In this document: piece by piece, positions 17,665 to 26,983 of the stretch
How positions within the stretch are numbered: position 1 is the first letter of the stretch
Layout of the letters: every line of letters starts with the position of its first letter
Assembly: GCA_022508285.1 (NCBI GenBank)
Contig: JAFLVN010000005.1
Location: 1-64,000, forward strand
Direction: 5' to 3'
Origin: Clostridiales bacterium
GTDB lineage: Bacteria > Bacillota > Clostridia > Christensenellales > Borkfalkiaceae
Length of the DNA stretch: 64,000 nt
Notes under the pieces: model-generated
The model's database searches: none
Seen by the model: only the letters and a program-made list of their open reading frames with translations
Told to the model about the DNA's origin: nothing
Program-made: the position numbers and the translations under genes

Positions 17665-19064
17665 AGAGAACTATCAACATGACCGAGAAGAAAGGACTGT
17701 TTTTAAGTCTGTGCATTTTTATTGCACCCTTGATGTTATCGGGCATACTACAACTTTTATATACGGCGAGCGACCTCATAATTTGCGGCTCGTTCGGGCC
17801 CGAACACTCTACGGGAGCAATTTCGGTTACAAGTCCGCTTATTAACATGATTGTCACATCCACTTTGGGACTGGCGACGGGCGCAAACGTGCTTATGGCA
17901 AAGTGCTTCGGCGCAAAGGATAAAGAAAAGGGTCAGCGTGTCGTTTATACTTCAATGGCGCTATCCCTCGTTTTGGGTATTGCAATCGGCGTGTTCGGCG
18001 CAGTGTGCTCACGCTACTTCCTTAAATGGATGGGCACTCACGGCGACATTATAGACTTGTCCACCGAATATCTCACAATATACTTTATAGGCGTGCCCTT
18101 TACCATGATTTACAACTTCGGTGCGGCGATAATGCGTGCGGTCGGCGACACTAAGCGCCCCTTCTACTTCCTCGCCCTTTCGGGAGTCGTAAACGTTTTA
18201 CTTAACCTGCTGTTTGTTATAGTATTCAGAATGGGCGTTGCCGGAGTTGCAATATGCACGGCAATTTCACAGTTCTGTGCGGCGACCATGGTAATTATAT
18301 CCATGCTGAAAAACAAAAGGGACTTTTACCGCTTCAAGCTGCGCAAACTGCGCTTTTATAAAAAGGAAACGGGCGAAATTATACGCATAGGTCTGCCTGC
18401 GGGATTGCAATCCTTTATATTCTCCTTTGCAAACCTTATGATTATGTCTAGCATAAACGAGCTCGGAGAAAAATACGGAGCTGCGGTTATCGACGGCAAC
18501 GGAGCATCCTCTTCGCTTGAGGGATTTGTGTACACGGCTATGAACAGCTGCGCACAGGGAGCGATGACCTTCGTATCGGCAAACTTCGGCGCACGCAAAA
18601 AATCAAACATCTCACGGGTCGTATTGTACACTTTAGCGCTCGTTATGATTGTGTGGGGAGTGCTTACGGCAGTAATTCTGCCGCTCGGGAAGCCCCTTTT
18701 AAAATTATACGTGAGCGACCCTCAGGCTATTGAAGAGGGAATGAAGCGGCTCGTCGCAATATCTATTACGTATTTTTTGTGCGGATTTATGGATACGTTC
18801 GCCTATTCGCTGCGGGCGATAGGTCACTCCACCCTGCCTGCCGTAGTGAGTGCGATAGGCGGATGCGGATTGCGCCTTTTATGGATATTCTTCTTTTTCC
18901 CCATCCCCTATTTCAACAATCTCTTATGGCTGGCAATCTCATACCCCATAACGTGGGTAATTACGACAGCCGTGCACTTTATCTGTTTTATCGTCCTGTT
19001 CAAAAAAATCGACTTCGACAATAAAGAGGTTACAATTTTCGAATATCCTCAAACGGAGCTCTGA
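17661..19064 (+). CDS. MATE family efflux transporter
   Basis: 12-TM protein, GSFGPEHSTGAISVTSPLINMIV, AAIMRAVGDTKRPFYFL. Confidence 0.93.
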   Translation: MKRTINMTEKKGLFLSLCIFIAPLMLSGILQLLYTASDLIICGSFGPEHSTGAISVTSPLINMIVTSTLGLATGANVLMAKCFGAKDKEKGQRVVYTSMALSLVLGIAIGVFGAVCSRYFLKWMGTHGDIIDLSTEYLTIYFIGVPFTMIYNFGAAIMRAVGDTKRPFYFLALSGVVNVLLNLLFVIVFRMGVAGVAICTAISQFCAATMVIISMLKNKRDFYRFKLRKLRFYKKETGEIIRIGLPAGLQSFIFSFANLMIMSSINELGEKYGAAVIDGNGASSSLEGFVYTAMNSCAQGAMTFVSANFGARKKSNISRVVLYTLALVMIVWGVLTAVILPLGKPLLKLYVSDPQAIEEGMKRLVAISITYFLCGFMDTFAYSLRAIGHSTLPAVVSAIGGCGLRLLWIFFFFPIPYFNNLLWLAISYPITWVITTAVHFICFIVLFKKIDFDNKEVTIFEYPQTEL

Positions 19065-19127
19065 AATTTAAAGTATAATATTGCATTGCCGCAATATCTT
19101 ATGATATAATATTATTCAAAGTAATTC

Positions 19128-19250
19128 TCGGTTGCAGAGATGCGAGCAAGACAAGGCGCGCAAGCATTTTTGACGGGGAGTTTACTTATTGTAAATGACC
19201 CTAAAAAAGCGCAATCGCAACACAGTATTGCGAAGTATATATGTGACCGA
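19128..19250 (+). repeat. R1 family copy C
   Basis: TCGGTTGCA...TGTGACCGA outer stem (two wobbles), ATGC/GTAT, GCAA/TTGC, TTTAC/GTAAA tip. Confidence 0.88.
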
Positions 19251-19271
19251 ACATAAAGGAGTGACTGAGAA

Positions 19272-19841
19272 ATGTTAGATTTGGTTTTGAATAAGCGGAA
19301 ACTATCCGTTAAGCTTTCGGTAAAGGCTACTATATCCGTACTGCTTGTAGTTATGGCTGTGGGTCTGCCGCAGATTGCGCATGCGGTCGGCGGAGTTAAG
19401 GCGGGCTCGGTGTGGATGCCCATGTATATGCCCGCTCTGCTTGCGGGAATACTACTCGGCTGGCAGTGGGGACTCGGCGTGGGAATTTTATCGCCCGTTA
19501 TAAGCTACGGCTTCACCACCCTTGCGCTCGGCTCGGCTATGCCCAACCTTCAAAGACTCCCCTATATGATTTTGGAAATCGGCGCATACGGACTTATTTC
19601 GGGACTTTTCTCCAAACAGGTACAAAAGACGCCCGCTCTCGCCTTCCCCGTAGTTATAGGCGCACAGCTTTCGGGCAGAGCAATTTATCTTATTTACAAC
19701 CTTATCGCAGGCAAGAGCTTTGCATATCTTTGGTCGTCCATTCAGACCAGCCTTGTAGGACTGTACGCTCAGGCAATACTCGTGCCCGCAATCGCAATAG
19801 TATTGTGCATGGTGTTGAAGCATGAACAAAAATCTGAATAG
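19272..19841 (+). CDS. ECF transporter S-component-like membrane protein
   Basis: VWMPMYMPALLAGILLGWQWGLGVGILSPVISYGF...PNLQRLPYMILEIGAYGLISGLF. Confidence 0.75.
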   Translation: MLDLVLNKRKLSVKLSVKATISVLLVVMAVGLPQIAHAVGGVKAGSVWMPMYMPALLAGILLGWQWGLGVGILSPVISYGFTTLALGSAMPNLQRLPYMILEIGAYGLISGLFSKQVQKTPALAFPVVIGAQLSGRAIYLIYNLIAGKSFAYLWSSIQTSLVGLYAQAILVPAIAIVLCMVLKHEQKSE

Positions 19842-20229
19842 AGCAAAACAGCTTTTAGACGGGGGAGCGTCGCTTGCGATAGTGGGCGGCGGCGGTGAGC
19901 TCACGTTCAACGAACACGGCGTAAAGACACTCCTGTCCCTGCAATCAGCGCTTGCGGGAGCGTCCGTTGCCGACAAGGTTGTGGGAAAGGCGGCTGCCAT
20001 GCTATTGGTTCGGGGCGGAGCGATTGAGGTGTACGCCGAAGTTGTATCCGAGCCCGCACTCGAAGTATTCAAAAGGCACGGCGTGCCCTGCGTTTTCGGC
20101 GAACTCGTGCCCAATATTATAAACCGCAATAAAACGGGTATATGTCCAATGGAACAGGCTGTACTCGATGAGAACGATATTGAAAAAGCCTACGGAATTT
20201 TAGTTGAAAAGACGGGCGGTGCAAGATGA
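19822..20229 (+). CDS. DUF1893 domain protein
   Basis: GVKTLLSLQSALAGASVADKVVGKAAAMLLVRGGAIEVYAEVVSEPALEVFKRHG. Confidence 0.8.
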   Translation: MNKNLNRAKQLLDGGASLAIVGGGGELTFNEHGVKTLLSLQSALAGASVADKVVGKAAAMLLVRGGAIEVYAEVVSEPALEVFKRHGVPCVFGELVPNIINRNKTGICPMEQAVLDENDIEKAYGILVEKTGGAR

Positions 20230-21338
20230 AAAAATTAGGATTCGGCTGTATGCGTCTGCCTGTTATAGACGGCGACCAGAGCAGGATTAATATTGAAGAA
20301 TTCAAAAAGATGGTAGACCTCTTCCAGAGCCGTGGGTTCAGCTATTACGACACGGCGTACGTGTACCACAACGGAAAGAGCGAGGAGGCAGTGCGCGAGG
20401 CGGTTGTAAAGAGATATCCCCGCAACGCTTTCACCGTGACTACCAAGATGCCCATGATGAAGGTCGAAACGGAGCAAGATTTAGTCCGCATCTTCGACGA
20501 ACAGCTTGAGCGGCTTGGCGTGGATTATATAGACTACTACTGGCTGCATGCGCTAAACGTAAAGCAGTACGAAAAGGTGCAAAGGCTGAAGGCGTTCGAG
20601 TTTATCTTAAAAAAGAAAGCCGAGGGCAAGATAAAGCACATAGGCTTTTCATTCCACGATACTCCCGAGCTTTTGGAAAAAATCCTTTCAGAGCACCCCG
20701 AAACGGAGTACGTGCAGTTGCAGATAAACTACATCGACTGGGATTCTCCCTCCATCTGCGGCAGGGAGTGCTACGAGATTGCAACCCGCCACAATAAGCC
20801 CGTAATCGTAATGGAACCCGTAAAGGGCGGCGCTCTTGCAAAAGTACCCGAAGCCGTTACAACAATGTTTAAAAATCACCGCCCCGATATGTCGGTTGCG
20901 AGCTGGGCGGTGAGATTTGCGGCAAGTCCCGAAAATATATTAACGGTGCTTTCGGGAATGTCGGATATGGAGCAGGTTGACGATAACACGGCATATATGC
21001 AGGATTTTAAGCCGCTCGATAGTGAGGAACAGGCGCTCGTTGCGCTTGCTACAAATGTTATAAACGACAGCACGGTTATCCCCTGCACGGCGTGCCGCTA
21101 CTGCGTGGACGGCTGTCCCAAAAAAATTGCTATACCCGACTTCTTCACCCTTTTCAACGAGCATAAACGTGTAAACGGCATGTCGGACGCTCCATACTAC
21201 TACAACAACGTATACGGCGCACGGGGCGGAAAGCCGAGCGAGTGCGTGCAGTGCGGCAAGTGCGAAAAGATATGCCCTCAGCACCTGCAGATACGTAATC
21301 ATTTAAAGGAAGTTACCGCAGCGTTTGAAACCAAGTGA
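20226..21338 (+). CDS. Aldo/keto reductase with C-terminal 4Fe-4S domain
   Basis: KKLGFGCMRLPV...YDTAYVYHNGKSEEAV; CTACRYCVDGCPKKI, CVQCGKCEKICPQ. Confidence 0.93.
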   Translation: MKKLGFGCMRLPVIDGDQSRINIEEFKKMVDLFQSRGFSYYDTAYVYHNGKSEEAVREAVVKRYPRNAFTVTTKMPMMKVETEQDLVRIFDEQLERLGVDYIDYYWLHALNVKQYEKVQRLKAFEFILKKKAEGKIKHIGFSFHDTPELLEKILSEHPETEYVQLQINYIDWDSPSICGRECYEIATRHNKPVIVMEPVKGGALAKVPEAVTTMFKNHRPDMSVASWAVRFAASPENILTVLSGMSDMEQVDDNTAYMQDFKPLDSEEQALVALATNVINDSTVIPCTACRYCVDGCPKKIAIPDFFTLFNEHKRVNGMSDAPYYYNNVYGARGGKPSECVQCGKCEKICPQHLQIRNHLKEVTAAFETK

Positions 21339-21393
21339 TTCCGCTTAAAAACAAAACCGCTTGACACATGAACACCATTTCGCCATACATAAT

Positions 21394-21440
21394 AGTCCAA
21401 AAAAATTGGACTGTCAAGTAATATACCAAAAAAATTGGTA
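21394..21440 (+). promoter_or_regulatory. Tandem operator: two CCAAAAAAATTGG palindromes upstream of the HTH gene
   Basis: AGTCCAA-AAAAA-TTGGACT (21394-21412) and TACCAA-AAAAA-TTGGTA (21424-21440). Confidence 0.6.
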
Positions 21441-21451
21441 AAAACAAATAT

Positions 21452-21652
21452 GTGAAAGAGATAAAATTTGCAGAAAATTTAAAACAGCTACGAACGTCGA
21501 AAGGACTGTACCAGCATGATCTCGCGCAAATGGTAGGCGTGGATAAACGCACAATTAGCGCATGGGAAAAAGGAGTAAGTCAACCGAGTTTGGAAATGAT
21601 TGCTAAGCTATGCGAAATTTTTGACGAGAGCTTTGACAATATGCTGACATAA
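21452..21652 (+). CDS. XRE-family HTH transcriptional regulator
   Basis: FAENLKQLRTSKGLYQHDLAQMVGVDKRTISAWEKGVSQPSLEMIAKLCEIFDESFDNMLT; GTG start. Confidence 0.92.
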   Translation: MKEIKFAENLKQLRTSKGLYQHDLAQMVGVDKRTISAWEKGVSQPSLEMIAKLCEIFDESFDNMLT

Positions 21653-21658
21653 AATAAG

Positions 21659-21684
21659 GGAGACGCTTGAACGGCGTCTCCTTT
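21659..21684 (+). terminator. Terminator downstream of the XRE gene
   Basis: GGAGACGC-ttgaacg-GCGTCTCC-TTTTT. Confidence 0.85.
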
Positions 21685-22194
21685 TTATATTTCTATTAAA
21701 AATCCTTTCTCTCTCAATTTGTTTTCAATTTCGTTTAACGCCTCTTCGCTGTCGGCGGAGACGGTGTGGTAGTGATAGCCGTCCGTAACGCTCATAAGCG
21801 GTTTGCTTGCGCCCGACACGAGCGAGCGGTACAGCTCCTCCACGTGGGTGCGGCTGTATAAGCCGAGCCTTGCCGAAATTTTGCCGTACAGGCGGTGGTT
21901 GACGGAGATATCCTCCACCCTGCCGCCCGCCTCGATTATAAGCACGCCCTCGTCCACAATCTCGGCAAAAGTATGGCGGCACTTGAATACACGGGTTGCA
22001 CGGACTTTGGTCGTGAGCACGTAGCCCCTATTCGTTGCCGTTACGTCGTAGCCGTTAGCCCGCAAAATGGCTATATCCTGCACTATAACCTGTCTTGAAA
22101 CGTTAAACCGTTCGGCAAGAACGCCCGCCGGCAGCGGATTTTCGGTGTTGCCCATAAGGCTTAAAATTTCTTCCCTGCGCTTTTCGGCTTTCAT
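21685..22194 (-). CDS. niaR: NiaR-type transcriptional repressor (HTH plus 3H domain)
   Basis: HTH_11 N-terminus plus ISVNHRLYGKISARLGLYSRTHVEEL...TDGYHYHTVSAD; linked to nadB and nadC. Confidence 0.85.
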   Translation of the reverse strand: MKAEKRREEILSLMGNTENPLPAGVLAERFNVSRQVIVQDIAILRANGYDVTATNRGYVLTTKVRATRVFKCRHTFAEIVDEGVLIIEAGGRVEDISVNHRLYGKISARLGLYSRTHVEELYRSLVSGASKPLMSVTDGYHYHTVSADSEEALNEIENKLREKGFLIEI

Positions 22195-23057
22195 TATTTC
22201 ACCGTAACGGGGTGCAGATTTTTAAGTGATAAATCGAGTATAGGCGCAGAATGGGTGAGCGCTCCGCTCGACACAAAATCCACACCCGTATCTATAATTT
22301 GCGCAATATTTTCCCGTGTGACGTTGCCGCTGCACTCGGTTAAGGCTCTGCCCCCTATCATTTTAACCGCCGCCTTCATATCCTCTTTAGACATGTTGTC
22401 GAGCATGATTATATCTGCGCCGGCTTCCAATGCCTCGGCAACCTGTTCGAGCGTTTCCGTTTCGACTTCTATTTTGCGAACGAACGATGCGTATTGCTTT
22501 GCTTTGAGCACAGCATTTTTAACGCCGCCCGCCGCACCTATGTGGTTGTCCTTTAAAAGTATTCCGTCCGAAAGGTTATAGCGGTGATTGCAGCCTCCGC
22601 CCACCTTTACGGCGTATTTCTCGAATATGCGCATGTTGGGGGTGGTTTTGCGGGTATCCAAAAGGCGGGTTTTACTGCCCTTTAAAAGGGATACCATCTG
22701 ATGCGTATAGGTTGCAATGCCGCTCATACGTTGCAGATAATTCAATGCCACCCGCTCACCCGAAAGGAGCACACGGATATCGCCGACTATTTCGGCTACG
22801 AGCTGACCTTTCTTGACTTCGTCACCGTCCTTTGCGTAAGCCTTAACCTGCGTGTTTGCGTCCAAAAGCTTAAATGTGCGCTCAAACACCCAAAGACCGC
22901 AGATTATGCCGTCTTGCTTGCATATGAGCTGAACTGTGCCGAGTTCATAGTCGGGCATGACCGAATTAGTGCTGACGTCCTCGTTGGAGATATCCTCTCT
23001 TAAAGCCATTTTTATAAGTTCGTCTGCGTTAAGAACGCCCGAAACGTGGTTTAACAT
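22194..23057 (-). CDS. nadC: Nicotinate-nucleotide diphosphorylase (carboxylating)
   Basis: EDISNEDVSTNSV...LNYLQRMSGIAT...LLDTRKTTPNMRIFEKYAVKVGGGCNHRYNLSDGILLKDNHI. Confidence 0.95.
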   Translation of the reverse strand: MLNHVSGVLNADELIKMALREDISNEDVSTNSVMPDYELGTVQLICKQDGIICGLWVFERTFKLLDANTQVKAYAKDGDEVKKGQLVAEIVGDIRVLLSGERVALNYLQRMSGIATYTHQMVSLLKGSKTRLLDTRKTTPNMRIFEKYAVKVGGGCNHRYNLSDGILLKDNHIGAAGGVKNAVLKAKQYASFVRKIEVETETLEQVAEALEAGADIIMLDNMSKEDMKAAVKMIGGRALTECSGNVTRENIAQIIDTGVDFVSSGALTHSAPILDLSLKNLHPVTVK

Positions 23058-24354
23058 TTTCCGCCTCCTTGATAGCTTTTCTTATTATTTCCTTGTAGCT
23101 CTCCAAAAGTATTTCGGGAGCTTGGTATTCCTCAAAATTTATGTTATTTACGGCATATTCCGCAGTCAAGCTGTCTGCAGGTGAGTATTCAGCCGCAATG
23201 CTTAAAGCCGCACGCTTGGCAAAAAGTAGGCTCTCCAAAAGTGAATTTGAAGCAAGTCTGTTTGCGCCGTGCACGCCGTTGCAACACGTTTCGCCAACAG
23301 CGTAAAGCCGCCGCATGGTCGTTTTGCCGTCTAAATCGCTACGTATTCCGCCCATAAAGTAGTGCTGTGCGGGGACTACGGGAATACACTCGGAAAAGAC
23401 GTCGTAGCCTTCTTCTTTGCACTTTTCTACGATTGAAGGGAAGTGCTCCCGCACTTCGTTTTCGGGGATTGTGCGCATGTCCAGCCACACGTAGTCCGTG
23501 CCGTCCTTTTCCATTTGCTTGTAGATTGCCGCCGTAACCACGTCACGGGGCTGAAGCTCGTCGGTGAAGCGCTTGTAGTTTTTATCAAGCAGCACCGCAC
23601 CCTCGCCTCGCACAGACTCGGAGATTAAAAAGCTCCTGCCGCCGCTACTTTTTGTGTACAGCGTTGTGGGGTGGATCTGAATATAATTTATGTTGTCTAC
23701 GGCAACGCCGTGCTTTAAACAGATTGCAATTCCGTCACCCGTCAAAAGACGGAAGTTGGTGGAATGTGTGAATACTCCCCCTATGCCGCCCGTCGCCATT
23801 ACAACGTAGTCGGAAAATACAGGCATAACCTTGCGGGTTTTGTTGTCCATTACGATTATCCCAAAACATTCGCCCTTTTCGGAAATTATATCGAGCATGG
23901 TCGTTTCGGGAATAATAGTCACGTTTTTAAGGCTTTGCGCCTTGCCAAGAAGCGTTGAAGTTATCTCCTCGCCCGTGCTGTCCTTGTGGAATAGAATACG
24001 GTTTTTGGAGTGACCGCCCTCCCGGGTGAATGCAAGCGAACCGTCTTGATTTTTTGCAAAGTTCACGCCGAGAGCAATGAGCTCGTCGCAGATCTCCTCT
24101 GAAGAGTTTATCATGCACTCGACGGCGGCGGGGTCGTTCTCGCCGTGCCCCGCACGCATGGTGTCGGAAAAGTAGCTTTCAAAGTCCTCCTCGCCCTGTC
24201 TGCGGCAAATGCCGCCCTGAGCAAGATAGCTGTCCGAGCGGTCGGGCGAGCCCTTGCAGATGACGGCAACCCTTTTATTTTCAGGCAGGTGCAGTGCGCA
24301 GTTTAGCCCCGCCACGCCCGTGCCTACAATTATTACGTCGTAAAAAGTTTTCAA
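23029..24354 (-). CDS. nadB: L-aspartate oxidase
   Basis: YDVIIVGTGVAGLNCALHL FAD motif; HPTTLY, GGIRSDLDGKTTMRRLYAVGETCCNGVHGANRLASNSLLE; likely TTG start at 24354. Confidence 0.93.
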   Translation of the reverse strand: MKTFYDVIIVGTGVAGLNCALHLPENKRVAVICKGSPDRSDSYLAQGGICRRQGEEDFESYFSDTMRAGHGENDPAAVECMINSSEEICDELIALGVNFAKNQDGSLAFTREGGHSKNRILFHKDSTGEEITSTLLGKAQSLKNVTIIPETTMLDIISEKGECFGIIVMDNKTRKVMPVFSDYVVMATGGIGGVFTHSTNFRLLTGDGIAICLKHGVAVDNINYIQIHPTTLYTKSSGGRSFLISESVRGEGAVLLDKNYKRFTDELQPRDVVTAAIYKQMEKDGTDYVWLDMRTIPENEVREHFPSIVEKCKEEGYDVFSECIPVVPAQHYFMGGIRSDLDGKTTMRRLYAVGETCCNGVHGANRLASNSLLESLLFAKRAALSIAAEYSPADSLTAEYAVNNINFEEYQAPEILLESYKEIIRKAIKEAENVKPRFGRS

Positions 24355-24389
24355 ACGTGTAGCTCCATAATCAAAGTCCGATGAAACGC

Positions 24390-24570
24390 TAAAACCGCAG
24401 AGATACGAGCAAGACAAGGCGCACGTGCGAGCTTGCGACGCTTTGTAGAAAATTTTTTAGGGTTAGTAAAAAATTTTCACAATGCATTTTGGAAGGAAGC
24501 GTACTTAGCGTACGTAACCTGAACAAAAGCGGAGTGCAACACAGTATTGCGAAGTATATATGCGGTTTTA
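24390..24570 (+). repeat. R1 family copy D (181 bp, expanded distal arm with an extra inverted repeat)
   Basis: TAAAACCGCA...TGCGGTTTTA; ATAC/GTAT, GCAA/TTGC, GCAC/GTGC, CGTAC/GTACG; insert GAAAATTTTTTA-gggttag-TAAAAAATTTTC. Confidence 0.88.
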
Positions 24571-24619
24571 ATAAGTTTACACAAAAACTTGACAGGTGTC
24601 AAGTCATATGTAAAGTTTT

Positions 24620-25435
24620 TTATAAATTTACAAAAATAAGAGCGCTCATGGATTCCAAAGCGTCCTTTGCCCCTTGGGGTATGGTAATGGAAACTCCGCC
24701 GTAGGTTATTGTGTCTTCTATTCGGGTGGTTATACCCTCTCTAACATAGTTTCTGACAGACTTGTAAATTTTTCCGTTTTTAAAAGAAATTTTTATAGAT
24801 ATTTCAAAATCTGCGGCTGCGCTTAAAGTTGCGGAATACACGTTGGTTTTGCTGTTATAGCTGAACAGACTGTAAAGTTCGCCAAGAGTGCCGCTTACTT
24901 CCTGTTTGTCGCCCGTTCCATTATATTTCGTCCTTATGATAGAACCCAATAAGCCGCTTACGTATTGTTCGAAGTTTTCCTTTGCCTCGTCTTGGGTGTC
25001 ATATTCATCGACGGCGGCATACCAGCCGTCGTCTTCATTATATTGGTAATTAATTAAAGTGCTATCCGAAACTTCAAAATAACTTATACCGCTATCTAAT
25101 GTGGGGTCGACGTTTCCGATTTGCTCGCTTTTTTCGGATTTGGAGTATGCTTTTAAACCTGCGCCGTCATAGCCGACTTCGACGATACTCGTCCTGGCGT
25201 AGTCCGCCGACTTATCGTAAATTTTTCCGGTAGACATTGTTTTCTGTACAAATTTATAATTTGTCGCTGCCACAGAGTCCTCGAAAGCTTTAATCCAGCT
25301 CTCCTCGCTTTTTACACTGCCGTCGCCGCTAATATTTTCCCTTCCGCCGCAACTGTTGCATGCCGAAAGCGCAAAGCACATTGTCAACGCCGTTGCTACT
25401 GCCGCTATTCCTGCAAAAATCCGTTTTTTGTTCAT
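24620..25435 (-). CDS. Lipoprotein, hypothetical
   Basis: Lipobox CFALSACNSCGG. Confidence 0.75.
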   Translation of the reverse strand: MNKKRIFAGIAAVATALTMCFALSACNSCGGRENISGDGSVKSEESWIKAFEDSVAATNYKFVQKTMSTGKIYDKSADYARTSIVEVGYDGAGLKAYSKSEKSEQIGNVDPTLDSGISYFEVSDSTLINYQYNEDDGWYAAVDEYDTQDEAKENFEQYVSGLLGSIIRTKYNGTGDKQEVSGTLGELYSLFSYNSKTNVYSATLSAAADFEISIKISFKNGKIYKSVRNYVREGITTRIEDTITYGGVSITIPQGAKDALESMSALIFVNL

Positions 25436-25604
25436 CTGTTAGCTCCTCTGTATCTAAAATGCACATTATATCAACTGCCTTATACGTTTGTCAAGGGCAG
25501 GGGTCGGCAAAAAGCATTTCGACAAAAACTCATAAAATAACAAGGCAATAAGTCCCCTTACACGCCATATAGTAGAGTGTAGCCACGTTTTAATTTGTTA
25601 CAAT

Positions 25605-26129
25605 GTGGCTAAGGAGATCATTATGAAAATTTCTCAAATTTTCGGCAAAAGGATTAAAAGCGCAGGGGGCAGAGAGGGCTACGTCGTGTCGGTGAACGCC
25701 GTGGGACTGTCCCTCTTTTTTGTGTGCGCAGACGAAGGCGAGCGGGAGTTTACGGTGGATATGCAGAGCGTTATAAGCCTCGGCGACAGCATATTGTACG
25801 ACGGCAAAGTGTGCGGCAAAAAAGCCGCCGCGCCCGTGCGGCTGGGGCGGGCGGGCTTTGATATGCGGGGAAATTATTTAGGAAACCTCGAGGACTTCAC
25901 CGTATTGGGTGGCAAGCTGAAAACAGCTAAAATCGGCAAAAAAAATTACCCCGCGGAGGGGCTGATTTTGGGGGACGTGATAATAGTAAAGGATTTGCGC
26001 CGATTAAAGAGCGACGTTGTAAAGGGCGGCACAACCCTCTTTAAAAAGGGTGCGTACGTTACCGACGACGTTCTATCAGAAGCCGCCACCGCAGGCGAAT
26101 ACGTGCAGACAACGCTGAAAACAATATAG
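25605..26129 (+). CDS. Protein with PRC-barrel-like repeats, hypothetical
   Basis: ISQIFGKRIKSAGGREGYVVSV...GRAGFDMRGNYLGNLEDFTV; probable start 25623 (MKISQIF). Confidence 0.55.
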   Translation: MAKEIIMKISQIFGKRIKSAGGREGYVVSVNAVGLSLFFVCADEGEREFTVDMQSVISLGDSILYDGKVCGKKAAAPVRLGRAGFDMRGNYLGNLEDFTVLGGKLKTAKIGKKNYPAEGLILGDVIIVKDLRRLKSDVVKGGTTLFKKGAYVTDDVLSEAATAGEYVQTTLKTI

Positions 26130-26132
26130 ATT

Positions 26133-26789
26133 TTAAATATTGTATTTTGCCATTAGTTTTAACAACGCATTGAAATTCTCGTTCAAAATTTCGCCTTCGG
26201 CGGGGGTAAGCGAGCCCTTGACTTTCATTACGGTGAAAGTGTTTTTCAGTTTTTCGAGCTCCTGCCTGTCCGTTTTGCCGATATTTTTTTCAAGTAGCTT
26301 GCCTGTTACGGCTAAGGCGTGGTCAAGCCGCACGTTGTTGCGGGCAGTTGCGGTGCCCGGTGCGGGACGAGAAGGTTTTTGAGCCGCAGGAGCGGACTTG
26401 GCGGGCGAAAGGGTCTGAGCGGGCAGAGCGGGTGCGGCACATGCCGCAACCTGTGCGGGCAGGGCTGGCGACTTACGCTTTTTTTTACGTGAGGCAGCAC
26501 AGAGCAATCCGTAGCCGAAATATCCGCATATCCAGAATATACACGCTATAAACGCCGCCTGCTCCACCTCGTTTACAGTTAAAAACAGGGCGAAAGTTAC
26601 CGCCGTATACGCATATAAAAGGCAAAGGTACGGTCTTTTAGAGGATGAACGCACGGCTGGCAGACAGAGGCACAGCGTCAATGCAAGTATAAAAATTGCA
26701 ATAAACGAGCCCCAGACGAGCCAAACAAGCGAGTCGAAGGATGCTTTTGCCGCCAAAGCGGTGATGTTGCGGGCGAGAGTTTCAAACAT
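26133..26789 (-). CDS. Hypothetical membrane protein
   Basis: N-terminal TM helices, Pro/Ala-rich linker, charged C-terminus. Confidence 0.6.
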   Translation of the reverse strand: MFETLARNITALAAKASFDSLVWLVWGSFIAIFILALTLCLCLPAVRSSSKRPYLCLLYAYTAVTFALFLTVNEVEQAAFIACIFWICGYFGYGLLCAASRKKKRKSPALPAQVAACAAPALPAQTLSPAKSAPAAQKPSRPAPGTATARNNVRLDHALAVTGKLLEKNIGKTDRQELEKLKNTFTVMKVKGSLTPAEGEILNENFNALLKLMAKYNI

Positions 26790-26861
26790 ATGCCTTAATT
26801 ATATCCCGATTACAAAAAAATAAAGCGGAGATTCTGTCGAATTTCCGCAGATTATAAAATA

Positions 26862-26959
26862 TTCGCTCAAGTCGTGCAGTAGCGCGACTTGTAGCGAGGT
26901 TGTTTCGGTCGTAATTTTCTTAACGGGCGAAATAAATCCGCCCTTGAAAATTTCGGCAT
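26862..26959. repeat. Two-copy structured repeat family R2, copy 1
   Basis: 52 bp (26908-26959) identical to 27834-27885, preceded by a hairpin CGCTCAAGTCG...CGACTTGtAGCG. Confidence 0.85.
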
Positions 26960-26983
26960 AAATTATTTATTAATTTTTTGTAG

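Noticed and set aside
24355-24417. Track start of nadB at 24417
   Set aside because: Would place R1 copy D sequence in the coding region; TTG at 24354 has a GGAG upstream and matches the family N-terminus
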